Shown here in pieces: positions 1 to 11,120 of a DNA stretch of 64,000 nt. The DNA lies in NCBI GenBank assembly GCA_963969395.1, contig OZ017796.1:36508243-36572242 (forward strand). Reading direction: 5' to 3'. The notes under the pieces were generated by a model. It was not told the origin of the DNA and ran no database searches. It saw nothing but the letters and a program-made list of their open reading frames with translations. This stretch comes from Pseudoscleropodium purum (taxonomy: Eukaryota; Streptophyta; Bryopsida; Hypnales; Brachytheciaceae). Position numbers and translations under genes: made by a program. Positions within the stretch are counted from its first letter, which is position 1. Every line of letters starts with the position of its first letter.

Positions 1-312
1 CAAAAGTGGGTACTTTACTTTTGAATGGTTGCATTTTATACCAATTTGTGCAATAAGGATGGAAAATTGGATCATTAGATGTTTTTTTGGAGGCATTGGA
101 TGGCCATTTCAAGCTTGCTGTGAACCAGCTACTACTAGCGAAAATTAAAAATTAAAATAATTTAATTTAATTTAATTTAAAAATTATTATTATTATTTGA
201 CATGGCAACTATTATTTACTAATATTGTAGCTAAGTTCCTACAATTTGGGAACCAAGGGAACTTGTGGTCTTGTTGAGCAAGTAAATTCATTTAATGTTT
301 TTTGTTCAATGA

Positions 313-532
313 TATGGCTTGTAGTAGGTGCATGTTGCACATAGTTGTGAATTGATGATGGACGATTGAATATTGCATGCTTTATATTATAGGTTGTAGT
401 AAGAGCATATTACTCCAAGTTGTGCAATGACAATGGGAGATTGGATATTCTATGTAGTATGCTATGGCTTGTAATTAGTGCATGTTACACCAAATTGCAA
501 AGTGATTATGGATAATAGGATGAGCATGTAAC
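313..532. repeat. Degenerate ~75-bp tandem repeat in AT-rich left edge
   Basis: Three successive units share the pattern 'tatggcttgtagtaggtgca' ... 'gttgtgaattgatgatgg' ... 'gattggatatt', starting near 313, 384 and 462; a weaker relative lies near 692. The rest of 1-936 is AT-rich with a short run of aattt units at 155-183 and no supportable gene. Confidence 0.5.
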
Positions 533-938
533 TAAATGTGTACCCTACAAAATTCTATATTATTGAACAATTACATATTAGTAGGGATTCAATTTTGGAG
601 ACCCAATTTAGTCCTCAATTTTGATTAAACTTGGAAGTTGGAGCCTAGGACAAAACCCTTATATACACTATAATAGAATATCTATTGAAGGTTACAATAT
701 GTAGTAGGTGCTCTTTACAATAAGTTGTAAACTAATTATAAAAGGTAGGACAAGATTAAATGAATTGTGTCTTAATAAATTCAAATATTAAATAATACTC
801 ATTAAAAATGTTCAATTCAAAGACATTGAATTTATTAAACAAATTTGAAAAATCTATCAATTGAACTTCAAACTTTTATAATTTCTAAATACAATTTGTT
901 ACTCTTGGATTTTGCTAAAGTTTAATGTAGTTCAAATA

Positions 939-1018
939 CTCCCTTTGTCTCAAAATAAGACCAATGTTTCCTTCATATTTTACTAAGGAAACATTGGTCT
1001 TATTTGAGACAAAGGGAA
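939..1018. mobile_element. Stowaway-like hairpin MITE, TA target duplication
   Basis: An 80-bp almost perfect palindrome: arm 939-973 pairs with 985-1018, differing by one missing T and the terminal base, around a ~11-base loop. It begins CTCCCTTTGTCTC, close to the Stowaway terminal consensus CTCCCTCCGTTCC, and is flanked by TA on both sides (937-938 and 1019-1020), as expected for Tc1/mariner-type MITEs. There is no coding capacity. A short foldback of unrelated origin is the alternative, but terminus plus TA duplication favour a MITE. Confidence 0.72.
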
Positions 1019-1020
1019 TA

Positions 1021-2821
1021 TGTGATTTAAAATTAAACCATATAGGCACACACTCATGACTATCAATGAAATTTTATAATAATGACATGTCCACAAGTTG
1101 TAGCACATTGTGTGCAATACCCAATCATTGGACAATCCAAGATTCAACAATGAATTTGTTCCCCTTCTCTCCCACTTTTGTGTTGGAATGCATTGAATTG
1201 AACATCCTCTTTCAAAGCCCAAGGTCTTGAAGGTCTAAAACCCACTTATAAAGCAACAATAGTTAATCATAGAATATGTAATGGAAACTTAGGTGAATGG
1301 AACTCTTCATTTATGCCAACCACTTCCTGGTTGGGGTTCCTCTCTCTTCATAGGGTCACTAAAATAGTGAGGCTAGAAACAAACTTTCGTATAGGAAACC
1401 AAAGTTTGATTGAAAATCCCGTGTACTCAACGAAGGGACCACGGCCTCTCCGAAAGAGAAACAACTCGTGCTTAATAAACGCCACTATATAAGTATACCC
1501 AATTAACCATTTCACTGCCAATGCTGCCCTGCCACATTGAATTTCGAATAGAAGCACAGAGGTTCAATCCAAAATCCTACCAACTTTGTTGCTGAATTCA
1601 AGAATTCTCAAAGTGATTTCTTCTAGAAAGCAAAGCATAAACGCACTGCACAGAAATAATAAATACTGACAGTATACTCAATCAAGAATATTCACATTCC
1701 AGGGCCAAGGATCCACTACAGCTACCGTCAAGACAAATGCTCGTCTGGTATTCTTGTGTAACTTTTTCTATATTGACACCCTTTTCATGGGTGAAACCCA
1801 AATCCAAATGTGCTTCTCTAAAGTCAATCATATATTCAAGAGAACTTGCTCATATTGCTCGTACTGCAGAGAGGAGATACTTAGATATACTATCTCATGA
1901 GCATGAGCAGTACAGGATGGTAGATGTAAGCCTACCTTTTGGCTCCCCGAAACCAGTACTGTCGGTGAGTCCGAATGGTGGAAGCAACCCCTGCGTTGCG
2001 AAAACCCACGTCCATCTTCTCGAGCATAAGTCTCCCACTAGAGCGCTGGATGCTGACAGTCGAGTACAGGAAGTCCATCCACCTAAGCATCGGCCAGAAG
2101 ATGTAAGATTGGAGCAAGGCAGGCCAACAGTGGAAAAGTTGTAGAAATCGTCAATGGACTAGGAAAAGTGAAAGTAGAGCCTCGTTATGGAGTGGCTGAA
2201 TGGCGAGCGATGTTATTTCCATACATTTACGTTACCAGACATAGTCTCAATGGTTGGATCCTCGTCAATCATGCTCAATCAAGGGTCTCGAAAGATACCA
2301 TAATGCCAAGTCCGGTTCTTTAGGCAGATTTGTCAGCATTCCATTGGATAGTCAGAAAGCGTTGTAACTCATAATGTTGTACCTCTTTCTACACCCTTAC
2401 ATTTACGGACTCACAGACATGGACCTTTGTGATGAACTATTAGACTTGGCAATATGCCCTACAATACTCTCAAGCCTCCAGGCTCTGGAGCGTTATCTAA
2501 TAGTCAAGAGTGACAATATTATATGATATGAGCATGCTCTCCATATCTGCAGTTGCCACCTCTATAGAAACGGGTTCCACTGAATATACGAAGATATGAA
2601 AGTGATCCAATCTTTAAAGAAAAGGTCAGCAATGAATGGAGAAAGCCAGGAACTGATTTTACATTGGCATGCGGTTCGCAACAAGCAACACTCAGCTGCA
2701 CAGAAAGACCTTGGTAAAACATACTCACATGATGGTCGCCGGACGCTGAAGTGATATGAAACTGCTCGTCATGTCTTTTCAAAAATTGTCCACCGCCGTG
2801 AGACTCTCTGAAGCTAAGAAA
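1021..2821. other. Intergenic, then 3' flank of the PPR gene
   Basis: Composition rises from AT-rich to gene-like after about 1,350. Open frames at 1737-2144 (+) and 1932-2117 (-) resemble no family I know and lack splice or start context. 2,200-2,821 probably holds the 3'-UTR of the minus-strand PPR gene. No clear AATAAA was found there. Confidence 0.4.
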
Positions 2822-5800
2822 TCAGGCTTCATCTTTCATTTTTAATGCTTGAATCATCTCTGAGGCATCATCCAACCTATTCCTGTGCTCGTAAACGCGT
2901 GCCATAGTCAGATAAAGGGTCTTCTCAGAGACCACCCGCTCCTCTTTCAGCTTCAGGAACAAAGACTTTGCCGATTCAAGCTCTCCAAAATGCCCATACA
3001 ACTCCAACATTTTCACGTGAACATCCTCCCTGAACACCAGCCCTGCCTCCTGAAGTTCCCTGTAAACGCCCTCCGCTTCACGTAATGAGTCCAAATTACC
3101 AAAAGCCTTTAAGACCAGGAGCGCTGTATCAGAGTCTGGCAACAGTTTCCTTCGCTTCATTACATCATACACCTTGATAGCAGATGACAACAACTTCCTG
3201 TCTCCTGTAAAAGCCTTGATCATGTTCTGATACACTGCAATATCCTTCACCTCGCCGGAATTTTCCGCTCGCCAGAACAGCTTAGCAGCTTCGTCTACTT
3301 TTCCAGCCAACGCCATGACGTTAATAGCTGTATCCCGCGAGACATGGCCTGGTATCTTCAGCTCTTCCAGAAGCCGCTTGGCGTGGCCCAACAATCCACC
3401 CTTTTCATACGCCACTACCATAGCATGGTACAGCACCCAATCCATGGGAAAACCTTGCACACGCAAACTCTGAAACAAAGTTGCAGCCCGGTCAAACTTC
3501 CCAATTTTACAATAAAAGGCTATCAACTGACTGTACGTCGCCGCGTTCGGTGGAATTCCTCTCCTTTGCATCTGCTGTAGCACATTCGAAACCTTCTGCA
3601 CGTCGTAGCCATTGCACCACATCTTGAGGATGGTGTTATATGTCACAATGTTGGGCAAGTAGCCTTTGCTATGCATGGAACGGTAGATTCGTAACGCGCC
3701 TTCCACATGTCGTGCCTCCGCGAAGACGTTGATCAAAGTGTTGAACGTGACCACACTGGGAACTGTTCTTGTGTCCTTCATCTTCCAGAAGAGGTGCTCG
3801 GCTTCCTTCACCAGCTCCAGCTTGCCATAGACGTTTATCATTATGTTATAGGTGGTGAGATCTGGAGGGCAAGCTCTCACGCGCATGTCCAAGAACACTC
3901 CCCTCGCTTCCGTGTACATTTTATTCTCCGCATACGCGTTCATCAGAGCCGTGTATGTGACAGTGTCCGGCTCCAGCCCTGAGTTAGTCATCTCCATAAG
4001 AATGCCTTCCGCTTCTTTGTACAGCTTTGCCTTGCCGAACAGATTGATCATGGAGTTGTACACCACACGGTCAGGAACAATACCTACACAATGTTTCAAA
4101 CGGGTTACCCACACAACATACCGATTCCAAAGGAGACGCAAGCAATTTGGGGCTAGACTACTAATTCAGGGAAAATAAGGTGGGCGGTGAACACTGCTCT
4201 AGAATGGTATAAAATGGAATGAAATGGAATACAGTCCTATAAACTTTTTTGACAAGGTTGATATCAAGAGGACAATTAGGAATTAATAACAACACAATAG
4301 ACAGTCCTAGACGAACTTTCGACAAAGCTAACATCAAGTGGAAAATTAGGGTTTTGTAACAACAGAAGATACAGCCCTATAGAAATCTTTGAAAAGGTTG
4401 ACATCAAATGAAAATTATTATTTTGTAACAACACACTCATATCATCCTCGAGCAATAGTGGCATGGAACCTTTCAGAACAATTCCAACTTCGAGTACGTA
4501 GAGCAAATCAAGCAAAATTTAAACTCTCAGATACTCTCAAATGTGAAGACAATGGATTGACTAGGTTGAAATCAAATGGGAAAATAAGGGTCTTATAACA
4601 AGACAATAGACAGTCCTAGAATACTATTCCGTATATGACAAGGGTGACATCAATGAGTGTTTCGTACCAACCTGCTTCCTTCATCTTCACGAACAAGGAA
4701 ATAGCTTTGGGAAAATTCTTCAGCTTTCCAGCAAGCTCAATCACGGTACTATAAATCACAAGATCAGGCTTGACCCCCTTCTCCTCCATCCGCTGCAACC
4801 ACATGACGGCAGAGTCGAACTTGCCAGCTTTCCCAAAAGAGCTGATAAGAGAAGAGTATGTGTATTTATCCGGAACCAAGCCTTTCTCCACCATCTCGCT
4901 CACCAGGCCCTCCCCTAACGTCCATCTTCTCGCCTTGAGCACGTTGCGGATGACGATGTTGTAGCCAAAAGGGGAAGGGGAGTACCCTCCTTCCTCCAGC
5001 ATCCAGTCGTGGAGGGCGAGGGAGCGTTGCCAGTCGCGTTCCAGCTTCAGCAAGCTCATCATCAAGCGCTGGGAGAGCTTCCCCTTCCATTGGGACATTA
5101 GGGCTTTCATTTGCTCTTCACTGGTGCAGTCTCGCAAGGAGTCTAGGATTAGTTCTAGGTCGACGCTGCGGTCCATCTGCTTCAAGAGGTTGACTCGACC
5201 CTCTACTCCGTCCAGAAACAAATTCCCTCGGTATCCCGCCTTCTTCTTTATCGACGTAATCTACATCACAGTTGCCGATTCAAATTTGGTATACCCTAAC
5301 TTATGACCTCTAAAATAACATTCTAGAATTTCCTGCACACTTGCCACATCGTGGCAAACTTGAGATCCCGGCCGGTTTGGTTAGACAGGTTTGACTGGAC
5401 AGGGTTTTAGGGTATTAGGGTTTTAGATTGTACGTGGTTCGCAAGATAGTGAAGCAAATAGGTCACTTTGTGAGGTGTTTTAGCTGGTCAGCTCGTTGAA
5501 GAGACGGTGATACAGAAAGATAAAAAACAACCTGAAGTTGAATAGGACTGTATGACTTGCTGAGTACCATCAGAATTAGGGTAGACATGCTTTTCATCGC
5601 ACGTCACCCTTTCTCCCCACACTAGCCAACCAGCCACGCAGAATGCGATTGCAAGAAAATTTTATTAACACAATAAGAAAAACTATCTACTCTATCCAAA
5701 TCATCATCAATTCTAATATTACAAAAGACTTCTTCAATGCTCAACTATTACTCTCGAGGCAAGCGAGAGTCAATGTATGCAGAGAAAGGGAAGCACATAC

Positions 5801-6222
5801 TTTCCATGAAGATTTGAACATTCATCACCACTAGAAGATACAGATGATTCTTGAACCATCGAAGGTTTAAGAATTCAATCATCAATAGCTGTAGAAGTTT
5901 CAAATCATGTAACACAATTCTGAATGGCACCTCTACTACACCAATTCCGAAACTCGTAGAAGCGCAAGAGCAGCAATACGGTTATCAAAAAAACTGAGAA
6001 ATGCAACAGAGTACTCACCGAGCTATCGCCCTTCGTTGAGGGCGTCTCGGCGAGAGAGACGACCACTCTGGAAATCGGAAAGGCTCTCCGAAGCGCAAGT
6101 GGCTGCAGCAACAACGGTAGAGCCCTCAATGAGAGCGAATTGGAGGACCATGACGATCCCTTCGCCGCGAAGCAGCGCAAATGGTATGATTCTGTCGTAC
6201 CATATCCGAATGGAGCTTTCAT
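2822..6222 (-). CDS. Chloroplast-type PPR protein, orthologue of Arabidopsis At5g39980 (EMB3140/PDM3), three exons
   Basis: P-class pentatricopeptide repeat protein, expected to bind organelle RNA; the Arabidopsis relative is needed for chloroplast development and embryo formation (established knowledge, gene names from memory). Proposed exons on the minus strand: 6222-6019, 5260-4672, 4083-2822, giving 684 aa, close to the ~678 aa of At5g39980. Intron 2 (4671-4084, 588 bp) is firm: donor GCAG|GTTGGT, acceptor TGTAG|GTATTG, and the frame joins as MKEAG-IVPDRVVYNSM, a continuous PPR motif. Intron 1 (6018-5261) is inferred: the reading frame upstream of 5221 has no ATG before a stop, TGTAG|ATT at 5261 is an acceptor, and a strong donor TCG|GTGAGT at 6018 follows an ATG-started Ser/Arg/Leu-rich 68-codon stretch like a transit peptide; both junctions are phase 0. 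About 14 PPR units follow. The segments RAATLFQSLR, GLLGHAKRLLEELKIP and NSGEVKDIAVY are near-diagnostic for this orthologue group. The gene faces TMEM18 head to head. Confidence 0.85.
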
Positions 6223-7008
6223 ACTTTGCTAATATTCACACATAATTGGAAACAATTTTTCCAACGCGCAGCTGGATGGTGAAAATACGTGACGGGAGAA
6301 TTATCGTCGCTTGCTAAAGAGAAGCCCCCTCCGAAGTGGGGATGACGGGCGGGTTTACAGGCTTAGCCCTATTTCCGTCGACGCTTCTGGATGAATAATT
6401 GAATTTCCATCGATATTTTTCTTGTTCCATCCGTGACTTTGGATGTAAATTTAGCTCTATCTCTCCTATGAAGGGTATTTCCGGCACTGTTGAAAACCCT
6501 TGAAACTGGATGTCGCAAACCTTGTTCAGCCCTGTTTGTGCGGCATTGACACACACTGGCGAAATCTGTCGTGAACAATAAGCTTCCGTTAGGTGCTGGT
6601 TCATTGCATCAGCTGCGTTTGAGTAAGTTAGAATTGGGGAGGTTTAAGCGAATTGGTTTTCGAGGGGCATTCTGTATTACTCTTGCTTGATCGGGAACCT
6701 GCTGGCTGCTGACAGATTCAGGGCGGCTCTTAATTTCGCATTGCCATTGTGTACGAGTGTCAATTCTCGCAGCTTTCACCAAACTGTCGGTGTCAGTTTT
6801 GGCTTCAATTTGACCAATTAGGGTTTAATCGTACGATCTTAGTGTTCTACTGCTTTCGGGAAGCTCAACTTTGTGCGACGCAACGCTAAATACGCAAGAG
6901 AGCATGTCTGCACCCCAATGCCGGCTTAGTTTTTTCGGAATTTTTAATTAGGGTTTGGGAATACCGTTTTGTGTCTAGTTCGTTTCGAGGTCCGTTGGTG
7001 TTTTCATC
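6223..7008. promoter_or_regulatory. Shared divergent promoter interval between PPR and TMEM18 genes; telo-box motifs
   Basis: The two start codons are 786 bp apart and point away from each other, so promoters must overlap or abut here. TTAGGGTTT (telo-box, reverse AAACCCTAA) occurs at 6818-6826 and 6948-6956 on the TMEM18 side, a motif common just upstream of, or in leaders of, plant housekeeping genes. I see no TATA box at a convincing distance for either gene. An open frame at 6314-6604 (-) has no recognisable content. Confidence 0.45.
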
Positions 7009-7515
7009 ATGGATTTAGGATCGGCAGTTTCGGGGCACATGGATCAGGTGGCGTCCATCATGGAAGGAGTCTCTGAATCGCTGCGAAAACAGTTTGCGGA
7101 GTTCAGGCAGCAAGGCGGCTTGTTCGATCCCATTCTGGCGTTCGTGCATGCGGTTGACTGGACGGAGCCTTGGATGATCGCCTTGATCGCGTTTCATATT
7201 CTCCTCGTTGTGGTGGTGATCGCGACTAGGAAATCAGGCAACACACAAGCCGTTCTTTTCTTCGGATGCCTCATGTCGGTGTGGTCGGCGGAGCGGCTCA
7301 ATACGTTGTTGCTCCGGAATTGGAGGAGGTTCGCTGGGCAACCCTATTTCGACTCCCATGGCGTTTTCATATCGACTGTGTGGTCCGGGCCTTTGCTGTT
7401 GATCTCGACTCTGATTCTGGTGAACAGCATGGTGACGCTCATGCAGATGATGGTGAAGTGGAAGCGGGCGGAACTCAAGCACAAAGCGCACGCGGGACGG
7501 GAGAAGAAAGAGTGA
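7009..7515 (+). CDS. TMEM18: TMEM18 family membrane protein
   Basis: 168-aa, single-exon homologue of transmembrane protein 18, a nuclear-envelope protein conserved in animals and plants; in animals it binds DNA through its basic tail and is linked to body-weight control, while its plant role is poorly known. Family signatures visible here: DWTEPW (residues 50-55), NWRRF (104-108) and YFDSHGVFIS (113-122). Hydrophobic segments lie at about 55-72, 80-94 and 120-146, followed by a Lys/Arg-rich C-terminal tail from about 150, as in the family. The N-terminal ~45 residues extend beyond the animal protein. The start ATG at 7009 has an A at -3 (atcATGG) and is the first ATG of the frame. The neighbouring divergent gene is a PPR protein; nothing indicates a functional link. 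Confidence 0.9.
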   Translation: MDLGSAVSGHMDQVASIMEGVSESLRKQFAEFRQQGGLFDPILAFVHAVDWTEPWMIALIAFHILLVVVVIATRKSGNTQAVLFFGCLMSVWSAERLNTLLLRNWRRFAGQPYFDSHGVFISTVWSGPLLLISTLILVNSMVTLMQMMVKWKRAELKHKAHAGREKKE

Positions 7516-7547
7516 TTGTGAATTAGGGATTTTTTAGGGATGCTTGT

Positions 7548-8297
7548 TTGATCGAAGGGGCATTTAGAGTGTGAAGCTGTGATCTTATTGAGTACAAGAT
7601 AATGCTTTTTAGGAAATGGTCATTGGTACTATCTTGGCGATCAAAACGAGGTACATGTTATTTGATTCCATTTTGAATTTGGTCACACATGAGAATTAGG
7701 CCTTTGTTCTAGAGATTCTTTTCAGAATGACTGTTTGATCGAAGGCGCACCCCGGGGGTATGAAGTGGTGTCCTCATGGACTGCAAGATGCATCTGTTTG
7801 GGCACTTGAAGGAAATCTTACATCGGTATTATCTTGTCGGTCAAAACGAGGTACATGTATTTGACTTCATTTTGAATTTGATCACGCTTGAGAATTTGGT
7901 CTTTGTTCGAGAGAGTATTTTCAGAATGCCTGCTTGATCTAAGGGCCCCCCTGGGTTTTGAAAGTGTGATCTCATGGATTGCAAGATGAATCTATTTGCT
8001 TGCGCATAATTCTGGCCCCCGAGGACATCCTCATTGGTACTATATTGACGGGGTTAATGAGGTACATGTGTTTCACCTCCAGTTTGGATTCGATCACACT
8101 TGAGAATTATGTCGTTCTTCAAGAGAGTCTTTTCAGGATACTTTTTTATCAAAGGGACACCGGGAATTACGAAATGGTGATCTCATGGACTGCAAGATCG
8201 ATGACTCTGTTTGGGCTCTTAACGGAAACCTTACATTAGTACTATATTGGCGGCCCAACCGAGGTACCTGTATTTGACTCCATTTTGAATTTAAGGC
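7548..8297. repeat. Four degenerate ~200-bp tandem repeats just 3' of TMEM18
   Basis: Copies begin at about 7548, 7735, 7934 and 8145 (spacing 187, 199, 211). Each runs ttgatcgaagg ... atctcatggactgcaagat ... attggtactatattgg ... gaggtacatgtatttgac ... ttttgaatttgatcacac ... gagagtcttttcag. The copies are diverged by substitutions and small indels, so the array is not young. It starts 33 bp after the TMEM18 stop codon and may be transcribed as 3'-UTR. Confidence 0.85.
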
Positions 8298-10249
8298 TCG
8301 TTGCATCTTTGGGAGTGATCTCCCCTTTTTTTTAACTTCTCTGCAGTTCTTCTGTTCCGCGTGCTCGATCTGTCTGGTGATTTTCGTTATGATGGAAGCC
8401 AGAGACGTAGGGAGTGTCCGTGCGAGCTTTCAGTTCCGAAGCTAGAGCTGGTTTCGATACGAGAACAAAATTTTAAACAGGGCAAGTATTTTGTAGACAA
8501 GATTTGGGGTCAGAATTATGCGGGGCCAAATTTGGGAAGAACTAGTGAAATCGTGCAGTATGAATTGTGAGTTATGACATTTGTTATTCTAATACCTCAT
8601 CCATTTTTTCTGAGCACAAGAAATGGAGTGACTGAGGTGACGGGCTTTGCTGCATTTTTCACGCAGACTTCTTCACCTCCCATTCTGTCTCCAATGCTGG
8701 CTGACTTGGTTTTCAGCCAGCTTGTTAGTACAAGGCGTGGAGAGGGTCGTGCTCCCCATTCAAGGATAGGGGGAAGTGGGGAGCCTGTGTACAACCATGA
8801 TTCCCCTCTTGATAAAACTAGTATAGGGGTGATGAGCACAGCAATTCTCGTTAGAAAAGAAGAAAATCTTTTAAATTGAAATGCTAAGATCTCGCAATCT
8901 AAGTGGTGAAAGCTTGCAACAAGAGATTACACGCATTGCCATTGTGGTGCACTACACTTTTGTACGATAGAATTTGAAAGGAAAATCATGTACCGTTTTA
9001 TCTCAAATTACTAAAAAAAAATGGCAGTTTCTGCACATTTTCTTGGGAAACAACATACCTGCATTCCTGTAGGGGTTAAAAGAGGACCCTCCACTTTAAT
9101 TTCTCCCTCCCATGGGTCCTCCCATACCGATGTCACAAACTGAGCTCTCAGTATTCTTTACCTCTAAAGTTAAATCTGCACGATTTCTTTAACATTCACC
9201 GAAGAGCGTAACATGTAAGTTAACATGACAGGAGCTTGGTCCTCCTAGCCTCAGGACCTTCAAAATAGGCTTCTTTCTATCCTGGACCATTTATTCTTGA
9301 ACACACAATTCTAAACTAGAATTGTTTGTGGTCCATGTCCAATGAGGCATACTTTCTACATGGGTCTTTGAAGTCAACACAATATAATTTAGTAAATAGG
9401 AGAGTCTTTTTTGAGATTATAGTGAGTGAATTGATAACCCCCTTTATGAATAGTTCTCATTATATCCCATATATTTATATATTTTTTGTAAATATGTTAG
9501 ACTATAATTAATATAAGATTAACAACCATGTTCTATATTGTATATATGCATTTTTATGTCATATTGTATCAAGATTGCATATAATACATTTGTATTTCAT
9601 GTATTATATCTATAAGTATTTGGAAGGTATCTTGTATGTACTCTATATCATATTCATATCTATTTTGGTTGTTTTTTTATTTTTGGGGGGATAAGATGTT
9701 TTATTTTTTTATTTTTTTAATTTGCAAGGGTGATTAATTAATTGATAAGATTTTATTTTGGGAGGAGGCAAGTTTGGAGGAGGGAGGCAAATCAAGTGTT
9801 TTCTTTATTTGTGGGGGTAGTTAATTAATTGATAAGATACTTATATATTAAGGGGATAATCATTACAATGTGCAAAACAACTACAATATTTTGTGACTCA
9901 TCAACATTAAAATTCCACACAATTAGTAAAAGCTTCTTGTATTCTTGCACTCTACAAGGTAGTCTATCTATTTTCTACCTATACTCTACAAATTGCCTCT
10001 ACAATTAAATGAAAAAGACTCTAGTAATGAATCAGTGCCAATTTGGGATCTGTGAAGGTCTGAATGGTGAGACACTTTGTGCCATCTTCGGCAATTACAT
10101 ACATGACATTGTTTTTAGTTTAAGGTTTGTATGTCTTCAAATTTGGGAATGCCATTTGCACCATTGACGGACAATTTTTTGACAATTAATGGTAGTAATG
10201 ACCTACGGCCTTTAGTAGCACCTTGGCTAATATTGTTGTGAGCTTTTTA
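8298..10249. other. Intergenic, AT-rich
   Basis: Gene-like composition persists to about 8,900 (a frame at 8574-8879 is open but unrecognisable), then the sequence is AT-rich. A short direct repeat, ttaattaattgataagat, occurs near 9,734 and 9,822. Nothing else supportable. Confidence 0.4.
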
Positions 10250-11120
10250 AAATCATATTTAATTCAATTTATTTATTTTAAATTTAGAAGTCAAATTGTG
10301 ATTGATGCATGTCTCTCTCTCTCCCTCTCTTCTTACCTTGAAATTTTATTTGAAAATGATTCAATTAACATAGAAGAGACCCTAAGCAAGTGTGCTCTTT
10401 TTAATGGATTGTTTCTACTCTTCCTACCTTGGTCAATTTTGTGAGTTGAGACTTTTCTTGTAATGGATGTGGAACAAAGTGCCTTAGTTTGCATGAAATG
10501 CATAATTGTGATTCAATAGTCCATCCAGTCACATAATATGAAAATCATATTTAATTCAATGTAGGTTTAAAATTTACAAGTCAAATTGTGATGGATGTGT
10601 GTGTCTCTCCCTCTCTCTTTTCTTTCCCTAAAAACTTGTTAGAAAATAATTCAATCAATAGAAAAGAGACCCTAAGCTAACATGCTCTTTTGAATGGATG
10701 GTTTCTATTCCTCCTACCTTGGTCAATTTTGTGACTTAAGACCTTTCTTGTGATGGATTTGTAGCAAAGTGCTTTAGTTTGCGTGAAATGCAAAACCGTG
10801 ATTCAATAGTCCATCCAGTCATGGAATATGAAAATCACATCTAATTCAATATAGGTTTAAAATTTACAAATCAAATTGTGATGGATGTGTGTCTCTCCCT
10901 CTCTCTTTCCTCTCCCTGAAAATTTGTTAGAAAATGATTCAATCAACATAGAAGAGACCCTAAGCTAGCATGCTCTTTTGGATGTACGATTTCTTCCCCT
11001 CCTACTTTAGTCAATTTTGTGAGTTGAGACTTTTTCTTGTGATGGGTGTGCCGTAGCAAAGTGCACCTTAGTTTGTATAAAATGAAAAACCGTGATTCAA
11101 TAGTCCTTGCGGTCATATAA
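10250..11120. repeat. Three ~290-bp tandem repeats
   Basis: Units start near 10250, 10541 and 10831. Each contains aaaatcatatttaattcaa, then tttaaaatttacaagtcaaa, a CT-rich tract (ctctccctctct), agaccctaagc, tgctctttt.aatgga, cctaccttggtcaattttgtga, and ends with gattcaatagtccatccagtca. Copies 2 and 3 are closer to each other than to copy 1. No coding content or terminal inverted repeats were seen. Confidence 0.85.

Noticed and set aside
1737..2144. 135-codon plus-strand frame and 61-codon minus-strand frame
   Set aside because: Neither resembles a known protein; several frames are open in this GC-richer patch at once.
5956..6227. Plus-strand reading frame ending ...WYDSVVPYPNGAFILC
   Set aside because: No ATG in frame and it lies exactly opposite the predicted PPR first exon, which has an ATG, a strong donor and a matching phase.
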